This document shows positions 1-10,214 of a stretch of DNA of 64,000 nt, one piece after another. The position numbers were made by a program, and so were the translations under genes. Below the pieces are notes generated by a model. The model searched no databases. It was not told the origin of the DNA and saw nothing but the letters and a program-made list of their open reading frames with translations. The stretch spans positions 62,001 through 126,000 of the forward strand of contig MABD01000034.1 in the NCBI GenBank assembly GCA_002162955.1, in the 5' to 3' direction. Position 1 is the stretch's first letter, and each line of letters opens with the position of its first letter. Source of the stretch: Gammaproteobacteria bacterium 45_16_T64. GTDB lineage: Bacteria > Pseudomonadota > Gammaproteobacteria > Pseudomonadales > Ketobacteraceae.

Positions 1-89
1 GAGTATGCAGATTGCGCAAAATTTGTTGGCGCTGGCTTATCACCCGACCCCATATCCACTGGTTCCTTTTCTAGATCTTCTGTTGTCAT
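1..89 (-). CDS. hemX: HemX-like protein, N-terminal fragment
   Basis: An open frame begins with ATG (minus strand, at 89) 12 bases after the hemD stop and runs off the left edge. The visible 29 residues start MTTEDLEKEPVDMGSGDKPA, an acidic, proline-containing, probably disordered start. In related bacteria hemX directly follows hemD and encodes a membrane-anchored uroporphyrinogen methyltransferase-like protein whose N-terminus is cytoplasmic and low-complexity. The name rests on position and the style of the N-terminus only; the membrane segment and the domain lie outside the window. A weak AAAGAA stands upstream. Confidence 0.5.
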   Translation of the reverse strand, partial: MTTEDLEKEPVDMGSGDKPAPTNFAQSAY

Positions 90-101
90 TGTTAGCGTTC
101 T

Positions 102-905
102 TTAGTCTGTTATATGCTGCTCAAGGCAGGATGCAATCGCATGATCAGACGGATTCTCTGCTAACCATACGTCCTCAAATCCCTTCTGTTGTGCGAACTC
201 CGCCAAACGCTGGCTCACCACTAACACCGGTATCTTATATAGTGCACTTTCTATGCCTGACTCACCCGTCGCAACCGAGGCTGTTTTTACCATAGAGATC
301 AGGTTCTTTAGACCGTCACCACTGGTTACTACAATGGCTTTTTTACTCGAAGAGCACAACCATTGGCCTAGAATATTTGGATCAACCGCAGGTTTTTTAC
401 GCTCGTATAACTCCAAATAATCAACTACAGCACCACGTTCACGTAAGGTATTTGCCATCAGCTCACGACCGCTCACCCCCCTGAGAATCAACACCTTGTG
501 TTCATTTAGGTCCTGCAAGCTGTCCAGTGCCAACACTCCCTCAGAGTGGCTAGCACCTTTAGGAAACTGGATCTCCCCTAACCCCCAATTCTGCATAGCA
601 TTATAGGTTGCAGGGCCCACGGCAATCCATTGTTGCTGCACTGGCCATTGTGGCCAAAAATCTGCGATACACTCCAGTCCAAACCTAGCAGCATTCGCCG
701 ACACACAGATCACGTGTGAGTATAGGTCCAAACTGGCAATAGATTCGTTCTCTTGCGGCGACAATATCCTGGGGACAATCTCCAGGGTCGGCATCAGCAC
801 TGGGCTCATGCCTTGTGTACGCAATGTATCAGCCAAGGACAAGGCTTGCTGCTCTGGTCGAGTCACCAGCACAGACAGCGATAAGGCAGCAACGTCTTTT
901 CCCAC
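102..905 (-). CDS. hemD: Uroporphyrinogen-III synthase
   Basis: 267 residues, normal for HemD. The enzyme closes hydroxymethylbilane and inverts ring D to give uroporphyrinogen III, the branch point to haem and sirohaem, in the cytoplasm. The N-terminal stretch VLVTRPEQQALSLADTLRTQ (about residues 13-32) and the later VSANAARFGLE, AVGPATYNA and LRGVSGRELMANTLRERGA segments are the usual landmarks of the two-lobed HemD fold. The family has low sequence conservation, so position helps: it starts one base after the hemC stop and precedes a probable hemX, as in a hemCDX operon read leftwards. The start MGKDVAAL is kept; a later start at about residue 12 is possible. Confidence 0.93.
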   Translation of the reverse strand: MGKDVAALSLSVLVTRPEQQALSLADTLRTQGMSPVLMPTLEIVPRILSPQENESIASLDLYSHVICVSANAARFGLECIADFWPQWPVQQQWIAVGPATYNAMQNWGLGEIQFPKGASHSEGVLALDSLQDLNEHKVLILRGVSGRELMANTLRERGAVVDYLELYERKKPAVDPNILGQWLCSSSKKAIVVTSGDGLKNLISMVKTASVATGESGIESALYKIPVLVVSQRLAEFAQQKGFEDVWLAENPSDHAIASCLEQHITD

Positions 906-906
906 G

Positions 907-1839
907 CTATTGATCTGCGTAGAGCTTTTCTAGTATATCTTTAGCACCGGAAGCCAGTAGCTGATCCGCGAGCTGCCGGCCCAGCGCAACCGCACTGTCT
1001 CTAGGGCCAGACACTTCGTCCCGTACCATCTGGCTACCATCTGGCTCCCCGACTAAACCCCGCAAGGTTATCTGATCTCCCACCAACTCTGAGTACCCGG
1101 CTATCGGTACCTGACAACCACCTTCGAGGCGATTATTCATCGCACGCTCTGCAGACACACGCGTCCAGGTATCGGGGTCATTTAATGGGGCTAACAAGGC
1201 AAGTGTTTCTTGATCATCAGTACGGCACTCAATGCCTACCGCACCCTGTCCAACCGCTGGCAAACTCACCTCTGGCGCCATGGCCGATGAAATCCGATGC
1301 TCCATCCCCAATCGCTTGAGTCCTGCTGCCGCGAGGATAATCGCGTCATATCGACCGTCATCTAACTTGGCTAAACGAGAATTGACATTACCCCGCAGCT
1401 CCAATATCTCTATGTCAGGTCGCGACTCTTTTATTTGGCATTGCCGACGCATGGAGCAGGTGCCCACCTTAGCGCCTTCAGGTAATTCGTCGAGGCTCTT
1501 GTATTTGTTTGACACAAACGCATCCCGTGGATCTTCACGCTCACAAATCACGTGTAACCCTAACCCTTCAGGAAACTCGACCGGTACATCCTTCATTGAA
1601 TGTACTGCTATGTCCGCTCGATTTTCTAACATCGCGACTTCCAGCTCCTTCACAAACAAACCTTTACCCCCCACTTTAGCCAATGGAGTATCGAGGATTT
1701 TGTCGCCTTTCGTTGTCATTCCTAACAACTCGACTTCTAACCCCTCGTGCAGTGCCTCCAGGCGGGCTTTAACATATTCAGCCTGCCACATAGCAAGAGG
1801 ACTTTTTCGAGTAGCAATACGAAGGATTTTACTGGTCAT
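907..1839 (-). CDS. hemC: Porphobilinogen deaminase (hydroxymethylbilane synthase)
   Basis: 310 residues, full length. It polymerises four porphobilinogen units into hydroxymethylbilane using a covalently bound dipyrromethane cofactor. Seen: [14 protein letters not shown] near the N-terminus, KGLFVKELE and HSMKDVP around residues 58-84, the LRGNVNSRL loop near 148-156, and the cofactor-attachment sequence [12 protein letters not shown] with Cys242, the same number as in E. coli. It is the promoter-proximal hem gene here, 100 bases downstream of algR, as in Pseudomonas, where algZ, algR and hemC lie together. Confident. Confidence 0.97.
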   Translation of the reverse strand: MTSKILRIATRKSPLAMWQAEYVKARLEALHEGLEVELLGMTTKGDKILDTPLAKVGGKGLFVKELEVAMLENRADIAVHSMKDVPVEFPEGLGLHVICEREDPRDAFVSNKYKSLDELPEGAKVGTCSMRRQCQIKESRPDIEILELRGNVNSRLAKLDDGRYDAIILAAAGLKRLGMEHRISSAMAPEVSLPAVGQGAVGIECRTDDQETLALLAPLNDPDTWTRVSAERAMNNRLEGGCQVPIAGYSELVGDQITLRGLVGEPDGSQMVRDEVSGPRDSAVALGRQLADQLLASGAKDILEKLYADQ

Positions 1840-1939
1840 AAGCGGGGTTCCACGGGGCTATCTTGATCACAAACACGTTAAAAGAACAATAGGTGGGTAA
1901 CCTACCATAGCCCCAGCGGTTTCGCTAATGAAGGGGGCC

Positions 1940-2689
1940 TTACATGGCCTGTAGACGCTTCTTTAGTACAGCCACATGACGGCGACTAATTACTACCTTT
2001 TCCTCTACTCCCTGTAAACGGACTTGGTAGCCACTGTCTAGGTTTTCGACTGCCTCTAAATGCGCCAGCGATACCAGCGCATTACGGTGCACCCGAACAA
2101 AACGGCCCACCAGTTCATCTTCCAACTCTTTTAGGGTTTCATCCACCAACACCTCCCCTTCGCTATAGCGCACCGTGACGTATTTCTGGTCGGCTTTAAA
2201 ATAACGAATATCACTGATAGGAATAAGTTCTAATCCACGGTGGCTCTTAACGCTTATACACTGGCGAGCCGATACAGGCTCGTCGACATCTTCCCCCCCC
2301 ATTTCCTGACGTACAGAAGCGAGTTGCGCTTTGTTCACTTTGCTCGCTTGGCGAATGACATCCTCTAGGTCATTTTGCCGGATCGGTTTTAGCAGGTAAC
2401 CAATGGCCTGCACTTGAAATGCTTTGATTGCATACTCATCATAAGCAGAACAAAACACAATGGCAGGCGGCTGATCCAGGTTCGCAATATGGGTTGCCGC
2501 TTCTAACCCGTCCATCGTGGGCATGCGGATGTCAGTCAGTACAATGTCGGGGCTGTGCAGCTGAATACCTAATAATAACTCTCGCCCATTCTGCGCTTCG
2601 CCGACCAAGGTCACGTCATCAATACGAGCCAACATACGGGTTAAGCGATCTCGCGCTAAGGGCTCATCATCACAGATCATTACTTTCAT
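1940..2689 (-). CDS. algR: AlgR-type LytTR response regulator
   Basis: 249 residues. An N-terminal receiver domain (about 1-120) shows the acidic pocket CDDEP at 6-10, the phospho-acceptor in LTDIRMP (Asp53), a conserved Ser at FCSAYDEY and the Lys of LLKPI. A C-terminal LytTR DNA-binding domain (about 145-248) carries KSHRGLELIPISDI, the FKADQKYV strand and FVRVHRNALVS. In Pseudomonas AlgR controls alginate, type IV pili and virulence with its partner AlgZ (FimS). The cognate kinase is directly upstream, 22 bases away, and hemC directly downstream, matching the Pseudomonas order. The regulon here cannot be inferred from sequence. Confidence 0.93.
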   Translation of the reverse strand: MKVMICDDEPLARDRLTRMLARIDDVTLVGEAQNGRELLLGIQLHSPDIVLTDIRMPTMDGLEAATHIANLDQPPAIVFCSAYDEYAIKAFQVQAIGYLLKPIRQNDLEDVIRQASKVNKAQLASVRQEMGGEDVDEPVSARQCISVKSHRGLELIPISDIRYFKADQKYVTVRYSEGEVLVDETLKELEDELVGRFVRVHRNALVSLAHLEAVENLDSGYQVRLQGVEEKVVISRRHVAVLKKRLQAM

Positions 2690-2711
2690 CTACGTTCTCT
2701 ACTTATTGTTA

Positions 2712-3836
2712 TCAACCGCCAGCAATCTCGTAAGGATATGAGAAAACAGTCACGAAGCGGTCCTTTTCCTGATAAGAGGTTAGCTTGGCCCGATCACCGT
2801 ACAAGACGCTCAATCGATTACGGGTGTTTTCAAGCGCCATTTGATTGCCTTTAGTTTGCGCCGCTGACTCCTTTTCCACCAAGGGATTCGACACTTTAAG
2901 CTCAAATAACCCATAGTGATAAATCGCACTCACGGAAATAACCCCTCCATCGGGCAACGGCTGAATCCCATGCAATATCGCGTTTTCCAGTAGGGGCTGT
3001 AAGGTCAGCAACGGAATCTTTACGCCGATAGGAATATCACGCAGATCCCAATCTACCTGCAAGCGGTCACCAAAACGCAGCGACTCTATCCCTAGGTACC
3101 GTTCGCACAGCTGCACCTCCTCCTGAAAAGGCACCTGATTACCCACTTCATTCAGGCTCGCACGAAATAGTTCTGAGAGATCCAGTACTGCATCTTCCGC
3201 TTTGACCGGGTCAGATCCTATTAAGCTCACAATACTATTCATGCTATTAAACAAAAAGTGAGGCCGAATACGGGATTGCAGCGCTTGAATACGGTGAATT
3301 AGCTCCGATTGTTTGCGGGCAAACAACTGAGCCTGAAGATAAAAATAACGAATCACCAGCCCCCCCATAATGGCGGCGATCAACACATTGGTGAAAATTT
3401 CAGCCGAAAAGAAGGAAATATCCACACCGTTATATTGCGGTCTAGCCCACTGACTCAAGAAACTAAACACCCAAGCATCAACCGGAATCACAAGATAGGA
3501 TAAAACGACCGCTTGCTTGGGTGGCATACGAGCCAAATAAGGGCGTAATTTGCATAAAATCGCCGCACTACTCAGCGCGACCCATTGCACCAACAAAGAC
3601 ACTAAACCCAAGCTATTCCAATCAAACGACGCCAAGGAACTCGACGCTAGCACCAGCACCAACGAAAATAGCGCTGCCACTAACACCAGAAAGAACACCG
3701 CCTCTTTCTCGCACAGATCTGGCAAGAAAAAATCAGGATTCACCTCATCAGAATTCGCACCGCTGGAGCGGTCTGCACTATCTTGTGGAAGCTTAGGCTG
3801 CCGGGACGTTTGCATAGAGTGTTTTGCCTTGTTCAT
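2712..3836 (-). CDS. algZ: AlgZ/FimS-type sensor histidine kinase
   Basis: 374 residues. A charged N-terminus is followed by about four to six hydrophobic segments between residues 46 and 165, then a LytS-type His_kinase domain with RIRPHFLFNSMNSI (candidate phospho-His at 193) and a C-terminal ATPase region (PLLTLQPLLENAILHGIQP, then a poorly conserved G box). This is the AlgZ/FimS architecture, where the ATP-binding motifs are atypical. It pairs with the downstream AlgR-like regulator and is divergent from argH with 131 bases between them. A start at residue 8 (Met) is also possible. Confidence 0.9.
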   Translation of the reverse strand: MNKAKHSMQTSRQPKLPQDSADRSSGANSDEVNPDFFLPDLCEKEAVFFLVLVAALFSLVLVLASSSLASFDWNSLGLVSLLVQWVALSSAAILCKLRPYLARMPPKQAVVLSYLVIPVDAWVFSFLSQWARPQYNGVDISFFSAEIFTNVLIAAIMGGLVIRYFYLQAQLFARKQSELIHRIQALQSRIRPHFLFNSMNSIVSLIGSDPVKAEDAVLDLSELFRASLNEVGNQVPFQEEVQLCERYLGIESLRFGDRLQVDWDLRDIPIGVKIPLLTLQPLLENAILHGIQPLPDGGVISVSAIYHYGLFELKVSNPLVEKESAAQTKGNQMALENTRNRLSVLYGDRAKLTSYQEKDRFVTVFSYPYEIAGG

Positions 3837-3967
3837 CGGTGGTATAATCCGCCATCGCGCCTAACCACCTTTGCTATTATTGTGTGATTATAGCGCCAAG
3901 CACGCCCAGTGAAAGACACAGGGTTCAAGAACCCGAGTTAAATACCGCATAAAGCATCAGGATTATT

Positions 3968-5362
3968 ATGGCAGACCAAAGCAAAGACAAACCTTGGGGT
4001 GGACGATTCAGCGAAGCCACCGACGCCTTCGTTGAAGCATTCACAGCATCCGTCACCTTCGATCAAAAAATGGCTGACCAGGACATAGACGGTTCTATCG
4101 CCCACGCCACGATGCTGGCCGAAGTAGGGGTATTAACCCAGGACGAGAAGCAGCAAATCATCGAAGGGTTAGGCGCTATTCGTGACGATATCCACCAGGG
4201 TAACTTCGATTGGTCCATCGCCTTAGAAGATGTTCATATGAACATCGAAGCTCGCCTTACCGATAAGATCGGTATCACCGGCAAGAAGCTTCACACTGGC
4301 CGCTCTCGCAACGACCAAGTCGCCACGGATATTCGATTATATTTACGGGATGCCATCGACGGCATTTTGGGAGAAATTACCCGCCTACAAACCGGTCTTG
4401 TAGGCTTAGCCGAGCGCGAAGCCTCTGCCATTATGCCTGGCTTTACTCATTTGCAAACGGCACAGCCGGTCACCTTTGGCCACCATATGATGGCGTGGTA
4501 CGAGATGCTGACCCGTGATTACGAACGATTGGTCGATTGTCGCAAGCGTGTTAATCGCATGCCTCTCGGATCTGCTGCATTAGCGGGAACGACCTACCCT
4601 ATCGATCGCACCATTACCGCTAAACTATTAGGTTTTGATGGCATCTCTGAAAACTCCTTAGATGGTGTGAGTGATCGTGATTTCGCCATTGAATTTGTAT
4701 CTGCCAGCAGCTTGATCATGACTCACCTTTCCCGCTTCTCTGAGGAATTGGTATTATGGACTTCTGCCCAGTTCAATTTTATCGATCTACCGGATCGTTT
4801 CTGCACAGGCTCTTCCATTATGCCGCAGAAGAAAAACCCCGATGTGCCTGAACTAGTACGGGGTAAGACTGGACGTGTGAATGGTCACCTCATTTCATTG
4901 CTAACCCTGATGAAAGGCCAACCGTTGGCTTACAACAAGGACAACCAAGAAGATAAAGAGCCATTATTCGATACTATCGAGACGGTATACAACTGCTTGC
5001 GTGCCTATGCGGATATGGTACCTGCCATTGAGATCAAACATGACAGCATGCGAGAAGCCGCCCGTCGTGGTTTCTCTACCGCCACCGATTTGGCCGATTA
5101 CTTAGTGAAGAAAGGCGTTGCCTTTAGAGACTCTCATGAAGTGGTCGGAAAGGCAGTACGATACGGCCTGGATAACAACAAAGACCTGTCTGATATGACA
5201 TTAGAAGAGTTGCAGGTATTCAGCGATGTAATCGAAGCTAGCGTCTTTGATGTGCTGACTCTAGAAGGTTCGGTCAATGCCCGAGATCACTTAGGTGGCA
5301 CCGCACCAGCCCAAGTGATTGCTGCCACTCAGCGTGCCAAAGAAGCCCTAGCAAAGCGATAA
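3968..5362 (+). CDS. argH: Argininosuccinate lyase
   Basis: 464 residues, normal length. It splits argininosuccinate into arginine and fumarate, the last step of arginine biosynthesis. Seen: [10 protein letters not shown] near the start, [13 protein letters not shown] (about 111-123), the [10 protein letters not shown] segment, and the fumarase/aspartase superfamily signature [12 protein letters not shown] (about residues 281-292) with the catalytic serine. It is divergent from algZ, the arrangement known from Pseudomonas. A hairpin without a T run follows before the convergent next gene. Confidence 0.98.
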   Translation: MADQSKDKPWGGRFSEATDAFVEAFTASVTFDQKMADQDIDGSIAHATMLAEVGVLTQDEKQQIIEGLGAIRDDIHQGNFDWSIALEDVHMNIEARLTDKIGITGKKLHTGRSRNDQVATDIRLYLRDAIDGILGEITRLQTGLVGLAEREASAIMPGFTHLQTAQPVTFGHHMMAWYEMLTRDYERLVDCRKRVNRMPLGSAALAGTTYPIDRTITAKLLGFDGISENSLDGVSDRDFAIEFVSASSLIMTHLSRFSEELVLWTSAQFNFIDLPDRFCTGSSIMPQKKNPDVPELVRGKTGRVNGHLISLLTLMKGQPLAYNKDNQEDKEPLFDTIETVYNCLRAYADMVPAIEIKHDSMREAARRGFSTATDLADYLVKKGVAFRDSHEVVGKAVRYGLDNNKDLSDMTLEELQVFSDVIEASVFDVLTLEGSVNARDHLGGTAPAQVIAATQRAKEALAKR

Positions 5363-5384
5363 GCATGCAAGCTCTCACGTTAAA

Positions 5385-5423
5385 CGTTAGAAGCACCCCA
5401 TCGATAACGGTGTGCTTCTAACG
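5385..5423. terminator. Hairpin between convergent argH and the repeat-protein gene
   Basis: A perfect 12-base inverted repeat, CGTTAGAAGCAC and GTGCTTCTAACG, encloses a 15-base loop between two convergent genes. No T run follows on either side, so it may be a weak or Rho-assisted terminator or an mRNA 3'-end stabiliser. Shape and placement are the only evidence. Confidence 0.55.
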
Positions 5424-5437
5424 GGTGTAGGGCAGCG

Positions 5438-6007
5438 CTATGCTACCACTTCCCGCTCTTCCCCTTGATAAGCCTCACTTAGCGCCATAAAAAAATCCGT
5501 ATTCTCGTGCTGTAAACGTACCACCAAGGCCACCAAGGCCTGCTGATCTAAACTCTTCAGCAGCACCGGTACTAAGTCTGGATTGTCGGCCAAATACCCA
5601 TTCACCGTCTGGCCCAGTACTTCTGGACTCACACCTTGCAACAACCGTGAGCCAAACTCAGGCTTATCTATCAGCAGCTGATTTAACGATTGTGCAATGA
5701 GTTGAGGATCGATTGATTCCAATAAATCTGAAAGATAATTAGGCCGGCGAGTTAACAAGTCGTTCACAAAGCGGGAGATAAACGAAGGGTTAATATCCGC
5801 AACCAATTCAAAGATCATGTCAGGGTGTTCTGTCAGCAAATTGTTCACAGATTTAGCCACCGGCTTCGGGTCAATTGCCCCTACTACCTTGGCTATAAAA
5901 TCAGGATTTTTTTGTAATACATCATTTATCGCTTTGCCTAAGGCATCTGTATCCAAATGCCCGACAATGGAATACACCAGCTTTACCAACCACTTTGTTA
6001 TATTCAT
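5438..6007 (-). CDS. 27-residue helical repeat protein, function unknown
   Basis: 189 residues, not recognised. From residue 23 it is built of five consecutive 27-residue units without gaps (23-49, 50-76, 77-103, 104-130, 131-157) and a sixth degenerate one. Each unit follows the pattern aliphatic-x-x-x-hydrophobic-Asn-x-x-Leu...(N/H/R/K)P(D/N/E)...LL..I(D/N/S)P, for example VNNLLTEHPDMIFELVADIN. The predicted picture is two short amphipathic helices per unit with conserved Asn and Pro at the turns, suggesting a solenoid or scaffold. There is no signal peptide or clear membrane segment. It is convergent with argH. No function is proposed. Confidence 0.75.
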   Translation of the reverse strand: MNITKWLVKLVYSIVGHLDTDALGKAINDVLQKNPDFIAKVVGAIDPKPVAKSVNNLLTEHPDMIFELVADINPSFISRFVNDLLTRRPNYLSDLLESIDPQLIAQSLNQLLIDKPEFGSRLLQGVSPEVLGQTVNGYLADNPDLVPVLLKSLDQQALVALVVRLQHENTDFFMALSEAYQGEEREVVA

Positions 6008-6145
6008 TATTGTGTCCCGTTGCTGCCTAACGATCGATCTATAGGTCCACCTAGCGATGGATTAGAATCGATGCTAACACGAACAACAAAGGGTGTCTGA
6101 ATTCAAATAGACTAGAAGATCGGCGTGTTTTTCCACCGGCGGGCG

Positions 6146-7150
6146 TCATAGCGCATCAATATTTGTCTCAATAATGGTCTGTACAACCCCTGTACGATCA
6201 TAGAAATCCGTCATCACAATATTCACTGGCAAACCATCATCTACCCAGCCAGCCACCCATGTATTAATCTCATCGGCAATAGGCTGATTAAATTTGAGCA
6301 GTGTATTAGGCCCACCAAATATGCCTGCAATAATGCTACTGGCATTCCCCGTCACCACTGCTTGCGCCACACTGAATTGACCGTCGGCCCGGTTTTCGAT
6401 GGCGTTGGTAACATGGGCACGGACCACATCAGCATTACCACTATTCGCCCAATCGGACTCCAGTGTCGCCCCTCTGTACCAATAGTCCTCACTTAAGTCC
6501 GCCATCTGCGATCCGTTCATCACGGCGATAATGTTACCTTCATTCGCATCCCAAAGTTGGTGCAAGGTACTTTCGGCGCCCCACTGGCTACTCAACATCT
6601 GGCCAGATAATTGCGTCTGAATCAAATCGTGGGTAGCACCGTAATATTCGACAGAGGTTAACTCTTGAAAGTCGAGAATCACAATCTCCTGGGGGTGGGC
6701 CTCAGAAAAAGTACCAATATCCTGAAGTACATTCTCCAAGGTATCACTAAACATACCATGAACAATCCACACCTGATCCTTATGCCATTCAAGGCGTAAA
6801 TCCAAGTATCGAATACCACCGTCCAATTGTTGAGCGATATTGCAGGCTTGAGTCTTAGACCAGCCCGCGACGACAGGTTTAGCAAACTGGTAAAACCAGG
6901 TTTCGGAGCCTAATGACACATCACTAGAGGCAGTAATACCGTAGGTCCCACTATCGTGAGTACCGGGAATCACTAGATCTCGTAAGTTGATATCTTGATT
7001 CGAATAGATCTGCGACATCCAATCCTGAGTACTAATACCCTGAACAGAGGTCTGAGGGTCTTCACAGGTGCTTGCCCCACAGCCGCCCAGCAGCACCCCC
7101 AGCATTAACAACACAGCCCCATTTTGCCAGGGGATATTCACTAGAGACAT
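6146..7150 (-). CDS. PI-PLC X-domain-like phosphodiesterase lipoprotein
   Basis: 334 residues. The N-terminus has a hydrophobic stretch and a lipobox LLGGC ending at Cys24, so it is probably a lipidated envelope protein. The X-box core of the phosphatidylinositol-specific phospholipase C superfamily is visible: LVIPGTHDSGTYG with His65, GGIRYLDLRLEW with Arg114, VWIVHGMF with His131, then VILDFQELT. Two histidines in these positions act as general base and acid in bacterial PI-PLC enzymes. Substrate is unknown; inositol lipids are rare in proteobacteria, so another phosphodiester is possible. It is divergent from cyaA with 202 bases between. A possible alternative is a glycerophosphodiester-type enzyme, but the GTHDS box favours PI-PLC. 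Confidence 0.8.
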   Translation of the reverse strand: MSLVNIPWQNGAVLLMLGVLLGGCGASTCEDPQTSVQGISTQDWMSQIYSNQDINLRDLVIPGTHDSGTYGITASSDVSLGSETWFYQFAKPVVAGWSKTQACNIAQQLDGGIRYLDLRLEWHKDQVWIVHGMFSDTLENVLQDIGTFSEAHPQEIVILDFQELTSVEYYGATHDLIQTQLSGQMLSSQWGAESTLHQLWDANEGNIIAVMNGSQMADLSEDYWYRGATLESDWANSGNADVVRAHVTNAIENRADGQFSVAQAVVTGNASSIIAGIFGGPNTLLKFNQPIADEINTWVAGWVDDGLPVNIVMTDFYDRTGVVQTIIETNIDAL

Positions 7151-7352
7151 AATTCAACCCATTTGTTACACGCCAAAACGATACAAACACCATCAAATCG
7201 TCACTAAGCGGCTTTATTGTTATTAGGATAAGGCATCAGTTTACGCCAGTTGCCAGAGCCTTGCGTAGGTATACAATGTAAAAAAATGTTGTCTACAGGC
7301 CTGACAAAAAACAAAATTCAACAACCTAGACCAAGCCACCTATACTGAAAAA

Positions 7353-10214
7353 ATGAGCTTTATTCAACCAATCGCCCCCGATATCGATGAGGGTATCGAC
7401 CGAAAAACGTTAAAGACACTAAAACAACGTTTTTTGCAGGTGAATAATGGCCGCCTTGATCGCATGCTATCTACTCTCAGCATCCGTCATCAGCAATTTG
7501 TCCAGGCGTTGCCTTTGTTATTACACCTAAACCACCCGTCTTTACCAGGCTACATTACTGGGGCTACCCCCTGCGGCATCAAGAACTTTAACCCCGAGCA
7601 ATCGCACCTACGTGCTGCACGAGGGTTAGCGCGCAGTTTTCATTACCGCAAGAGTCGCTCTGTACTTAGGGAGATTCTGGGTATTTATTTGATGGGCAGC
7701 ACCGGCACCATCGCCCATTCCGACAAAAGTGATATGGATTTTTGGGTATGCTACCAGCCCGGGCTTAACAGCAGTGCACTACGAGAGCTACGACAAAAGC
7801 TAGATGCAATTACCCGATGGGCAGAAGAAATTCACTTGGAAGTATATTTTTTTCTAATGGAACCCAACCAATTCAAGAGTGGTCAGCGCAGCGGTTTATC
7901 GGGAGAGGATTGCGGCAGTGCGCAGCACTACCTATTACTCGACGAATTCTATCGTACTAGCCTAATCATCGCTGGCAACTTACCGCTCTGGTGGATGGTG
8001 CCCAGCTATGAAGAAAAGCAATACGAACGCTACAGCAATACGCTACTGGATAAACGGTTTATCCCTCGAGATGACTATATCGACTTTGGCGGCATCTCTG
8101 ATTTTCCTGCCGGTGAATTTGTCGGGGCTGGTATGTGGCAACTTTATAAGGGTATTGATTCCCCTTATAAATCTGTCCTCAAGATTGCTCTCACTGAAGT
8201 CTACGCCAGCAGTTATCCGAATATCGAATGTTTAAGTCTGCGTTACAAACGAGCAATCTATACCGGTAATTTAGACCTCAATGAACTCGACCCTTATATT
8301 ATGGTGTATCGAGCCATCGAGTCTCATCTTGTTGCTCGAGAGGAGTTTCGACGCTTAGAGCTGATTCGCCACTGTTTTTACTTTAAGGTCAACGAACAAT
8401 TAACCCGCAAGAGTGATACAAAGCGTCAAAACTGGCGCCGAGCAGTCGTGCAATCCCTCGCCAATGAATGGGGCTGGGATGAAGGTTACCTCAAACAATT
8501 AGACAATCGAAAACACTGGAAAATACTACGGGTACGAGCCGAACGCCAAGAACTCGTACAAGAATTAAACTATAGCTATCGTTTCTTATCTACCTTTGCC
8601 CGCGACAACAATATTGAAGCCTCCATCAAACAAGAGGAGATGAATATTCTCGGGCGCAAGTTATACGCAGCCTTCGAACGCAAAGGCGGAAAAATAGAGC
8701 TTATTAACCCGGGTATCGCCTCCAACCTGACAGAAGACCACCTCTCCTTTCATTTTATTGAAGACGACAAGCAACCCGGAGTTAGCGACTATTGGGCGGT
8801 ATTTCGAGGCTACCTAAAAATCGTTGATGCCGCTGGACACTCTCCGATTAAGAAATCTCGCGGCTTGTTGGAGCTGGTAGCTTGGTGCTACTTTAATAAA
8901 CTGATTGATCAATCGACGCGCTTTTCTGTCGACCAAAGTGCTGAAGGGTGCGACCTTACCGATGGCGAGCTCAATCAAACCGTGCAGGGTTTATCTCGAT
9001 TATTTCCAAATTTTGCACCAAAAGCTCAACAAGAAGCCTTTGAACACGCAGCCTACCCAACACAAATCAGCTTGTTCATTAATGTGGGTATTGACCCAAT
9101 GGGTACGATGACTCGCCAGGGAATCCACCGTCTCAGCAACCAGACCAATGCACTTAATTACAGCGCCTTGCATCATAACCTCGTCTTATCAGTGGATCAG
9201 ATTGTGTTTAATAGCTGGGGCGAGATCATCTGCTCTCATTTTTCCGGCGACAACTCACTGATTGATTGTTTGGTAAATTATATGCGCCAGATCCCACCAG
9301 ACGGTTCAATCCCACTGCCCAAACTAGAGGTGAAGAGTTATTGCAAGAATCGAGCGATTCCCATTGCTCTACGTGTAGAAGAACTTTTTAATGACGTCAT
9401 CCATTGCTACTACAGCGGCACACGATCCACACAAACCCGCTATCTGGTAGAAATTGAGCAATATATTTACATGCTGCAATTTCGACGTAACTCCCCTCAG
9501 ATCAGGGCACTAAAGGATTACGACCAACTGGTTGATGCATTATCAGAGCCCCAATCAACCTACAGCCATATCGTAGTGGACGAGCACGGCCTTAACCGCC
9601 ACCCTCTGCGGGTAATTTCACGTATCGGTAATCCCAGTAAAATTCAGGTGTTTTATCAACGCATCGAAGACAAAGTCGACCTCTACGTACACGATGAAGT
9701 CGGGTCATTATTTTATACTCAGGAGCCTTTCTACGATGAAAATATCTTACTCAATCACATCGACCTATTCCTGCAGGCAATTCAATACCGCAGCTCGATA
9801 GCCAATGACGAAGAAGCCGTACGCCAGATGGTATCTTTCTATGAGATAGTCCCCAACAAGAAAAAAGAGCTCACCGCGGTGCGTAAACATATCAACAGTA
9901 CATCAACACCCACACGTTACTTCAACGTCCAGGCCATTGGGGAGCTGACAGGGCTAGAAGATACCTTCTACACCATCTATTGCGATAACCTGGAGTTCTC
10001 TCAATTCGAGCACGGTGATCAGCTGTTTGTTGAGGTCGCTAAACACATCGCCTCAAAGCGTAAAGCAGGAAGCCGCTACCCCTGCTATCTCACCGATTTG
10101 GATTTATCGCTGCTAACACTCGACGGCTCAGCACCGGAACAAACCGTTGAATATTTCAAGCGCAAGAAAGAGATTGAAAGCGCACTGAATAGCGCACTAA
10201 ACGCACTAGCCTAA
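7353..10214 (+). CDS. cyaA: Class I adenylate cyclase
   Basis: 953 residues, longer than the E. coli enzyme (848) and similar to Pseudomonas-type CyaA. It makes cAMP from ATP, the signal for CRP/Vfr regulators, in the cytoplasm. The N-terminal catalytic region shows YLMGSTGTIAHSDKSDMDFW, with the GS and DxD nucleotidyltransferase motif that coordinates metal. A second familiar block is YSSLYKVLKI-like, here GIDSPYKSVLKIALTEVYAS (residues about 269-288). The C-terminal half is the regulatory region. The stop overlaps the end of convergent cyaY by 9 bases. Confidence 0.96.
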   Translation: MSFIQPIAPDIDEGIDRKTLKTLKQRFLQVNNGRLDRMLSTLSIRHQQFVQALPLLLHLNHPSLPGYITGATPCGIKNFNPEQSHLRAARGLARSFHYRKSRSVLREILGIYLMGSTGTIAHSDKSDMDFWVCYQPGLNSSALRELRQKLDAITRWAEEIHLEVYFFLMEPNQFKSGQRSGLSGEDCGSAQHYLLLDEFYRTSLIIAGNLPLWWMVPSYEEKQYERYSNTLLDKRFIPRDDYIDFGGISDFPAGEFVGAGMWQLYKGIDSPYKSVLKIALTEVYASSYPNIECLSLRYKRAIYTGNLDLNELDPYIMVYRAIESHLVAREEFRRLELIRHCFYFKVNEQLTRKSDTKRQNWRRAVVQSLANEWGWDEGYLKQLDNRKHWKILRVRAERQELVQELNYSYRFLSTFARDNNIEASIKQEEMNILGRKLYAAFERKGGKIELINPGIASNLTEDHLSFHFIEDDKQPGVSDYWAVFRGYLKIVDAAGHSPIKKSRGLLELVAWCYFNKLIDQSTRFSVDQSAEGCDLTDGELNQTVQGLSRLFPNFAPKAQQEAFEHAAYPTQISLFINVGIDPMGTMTRQGIHRLSNQTNALNYSALHHNLVLSVDQIVFNSWGEIICSHFSGDNSLIDCLVNYMRQIPPDGSIPLPKLEVKSYCKNRAIPIALRVEELFNDVIHCYYSGTRSTQTRYLVEIEQYIYMLQFRRNSPQIRALKDYDQLVDALSEPQSTYSHIVVDEHGLNRHPLRVISRIGNPSKIQVFYQRIEDKVDLYVHDEVGSLFYTQEPFYDENILLNHIDLFLQAIQYRSSIANDEEAVRQMVSFYEIVPNKKKELTAVRKHINSTSTPTRYFNVQAIGELTGLEDTFYTIYCDNLEFSQFEHGDQLFVEVAKHIASKRKAGSRYPCYLTDLDLSLLTLDGSAPEQTVEYFKRKKEIESALNSALNALA

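Noticed and set aside
5-295. Plus-strand open frame of 96 codons
   Set aside because: It lies opposite hemX and hemD, which are well supported; no ribosome site.
1232-1900. Plus-strand open frame of 222 codons opposite hemC
   Set aside because: Shadow of hemC: Ser/Pro/Arg-rich composition typical of an antisense frame.
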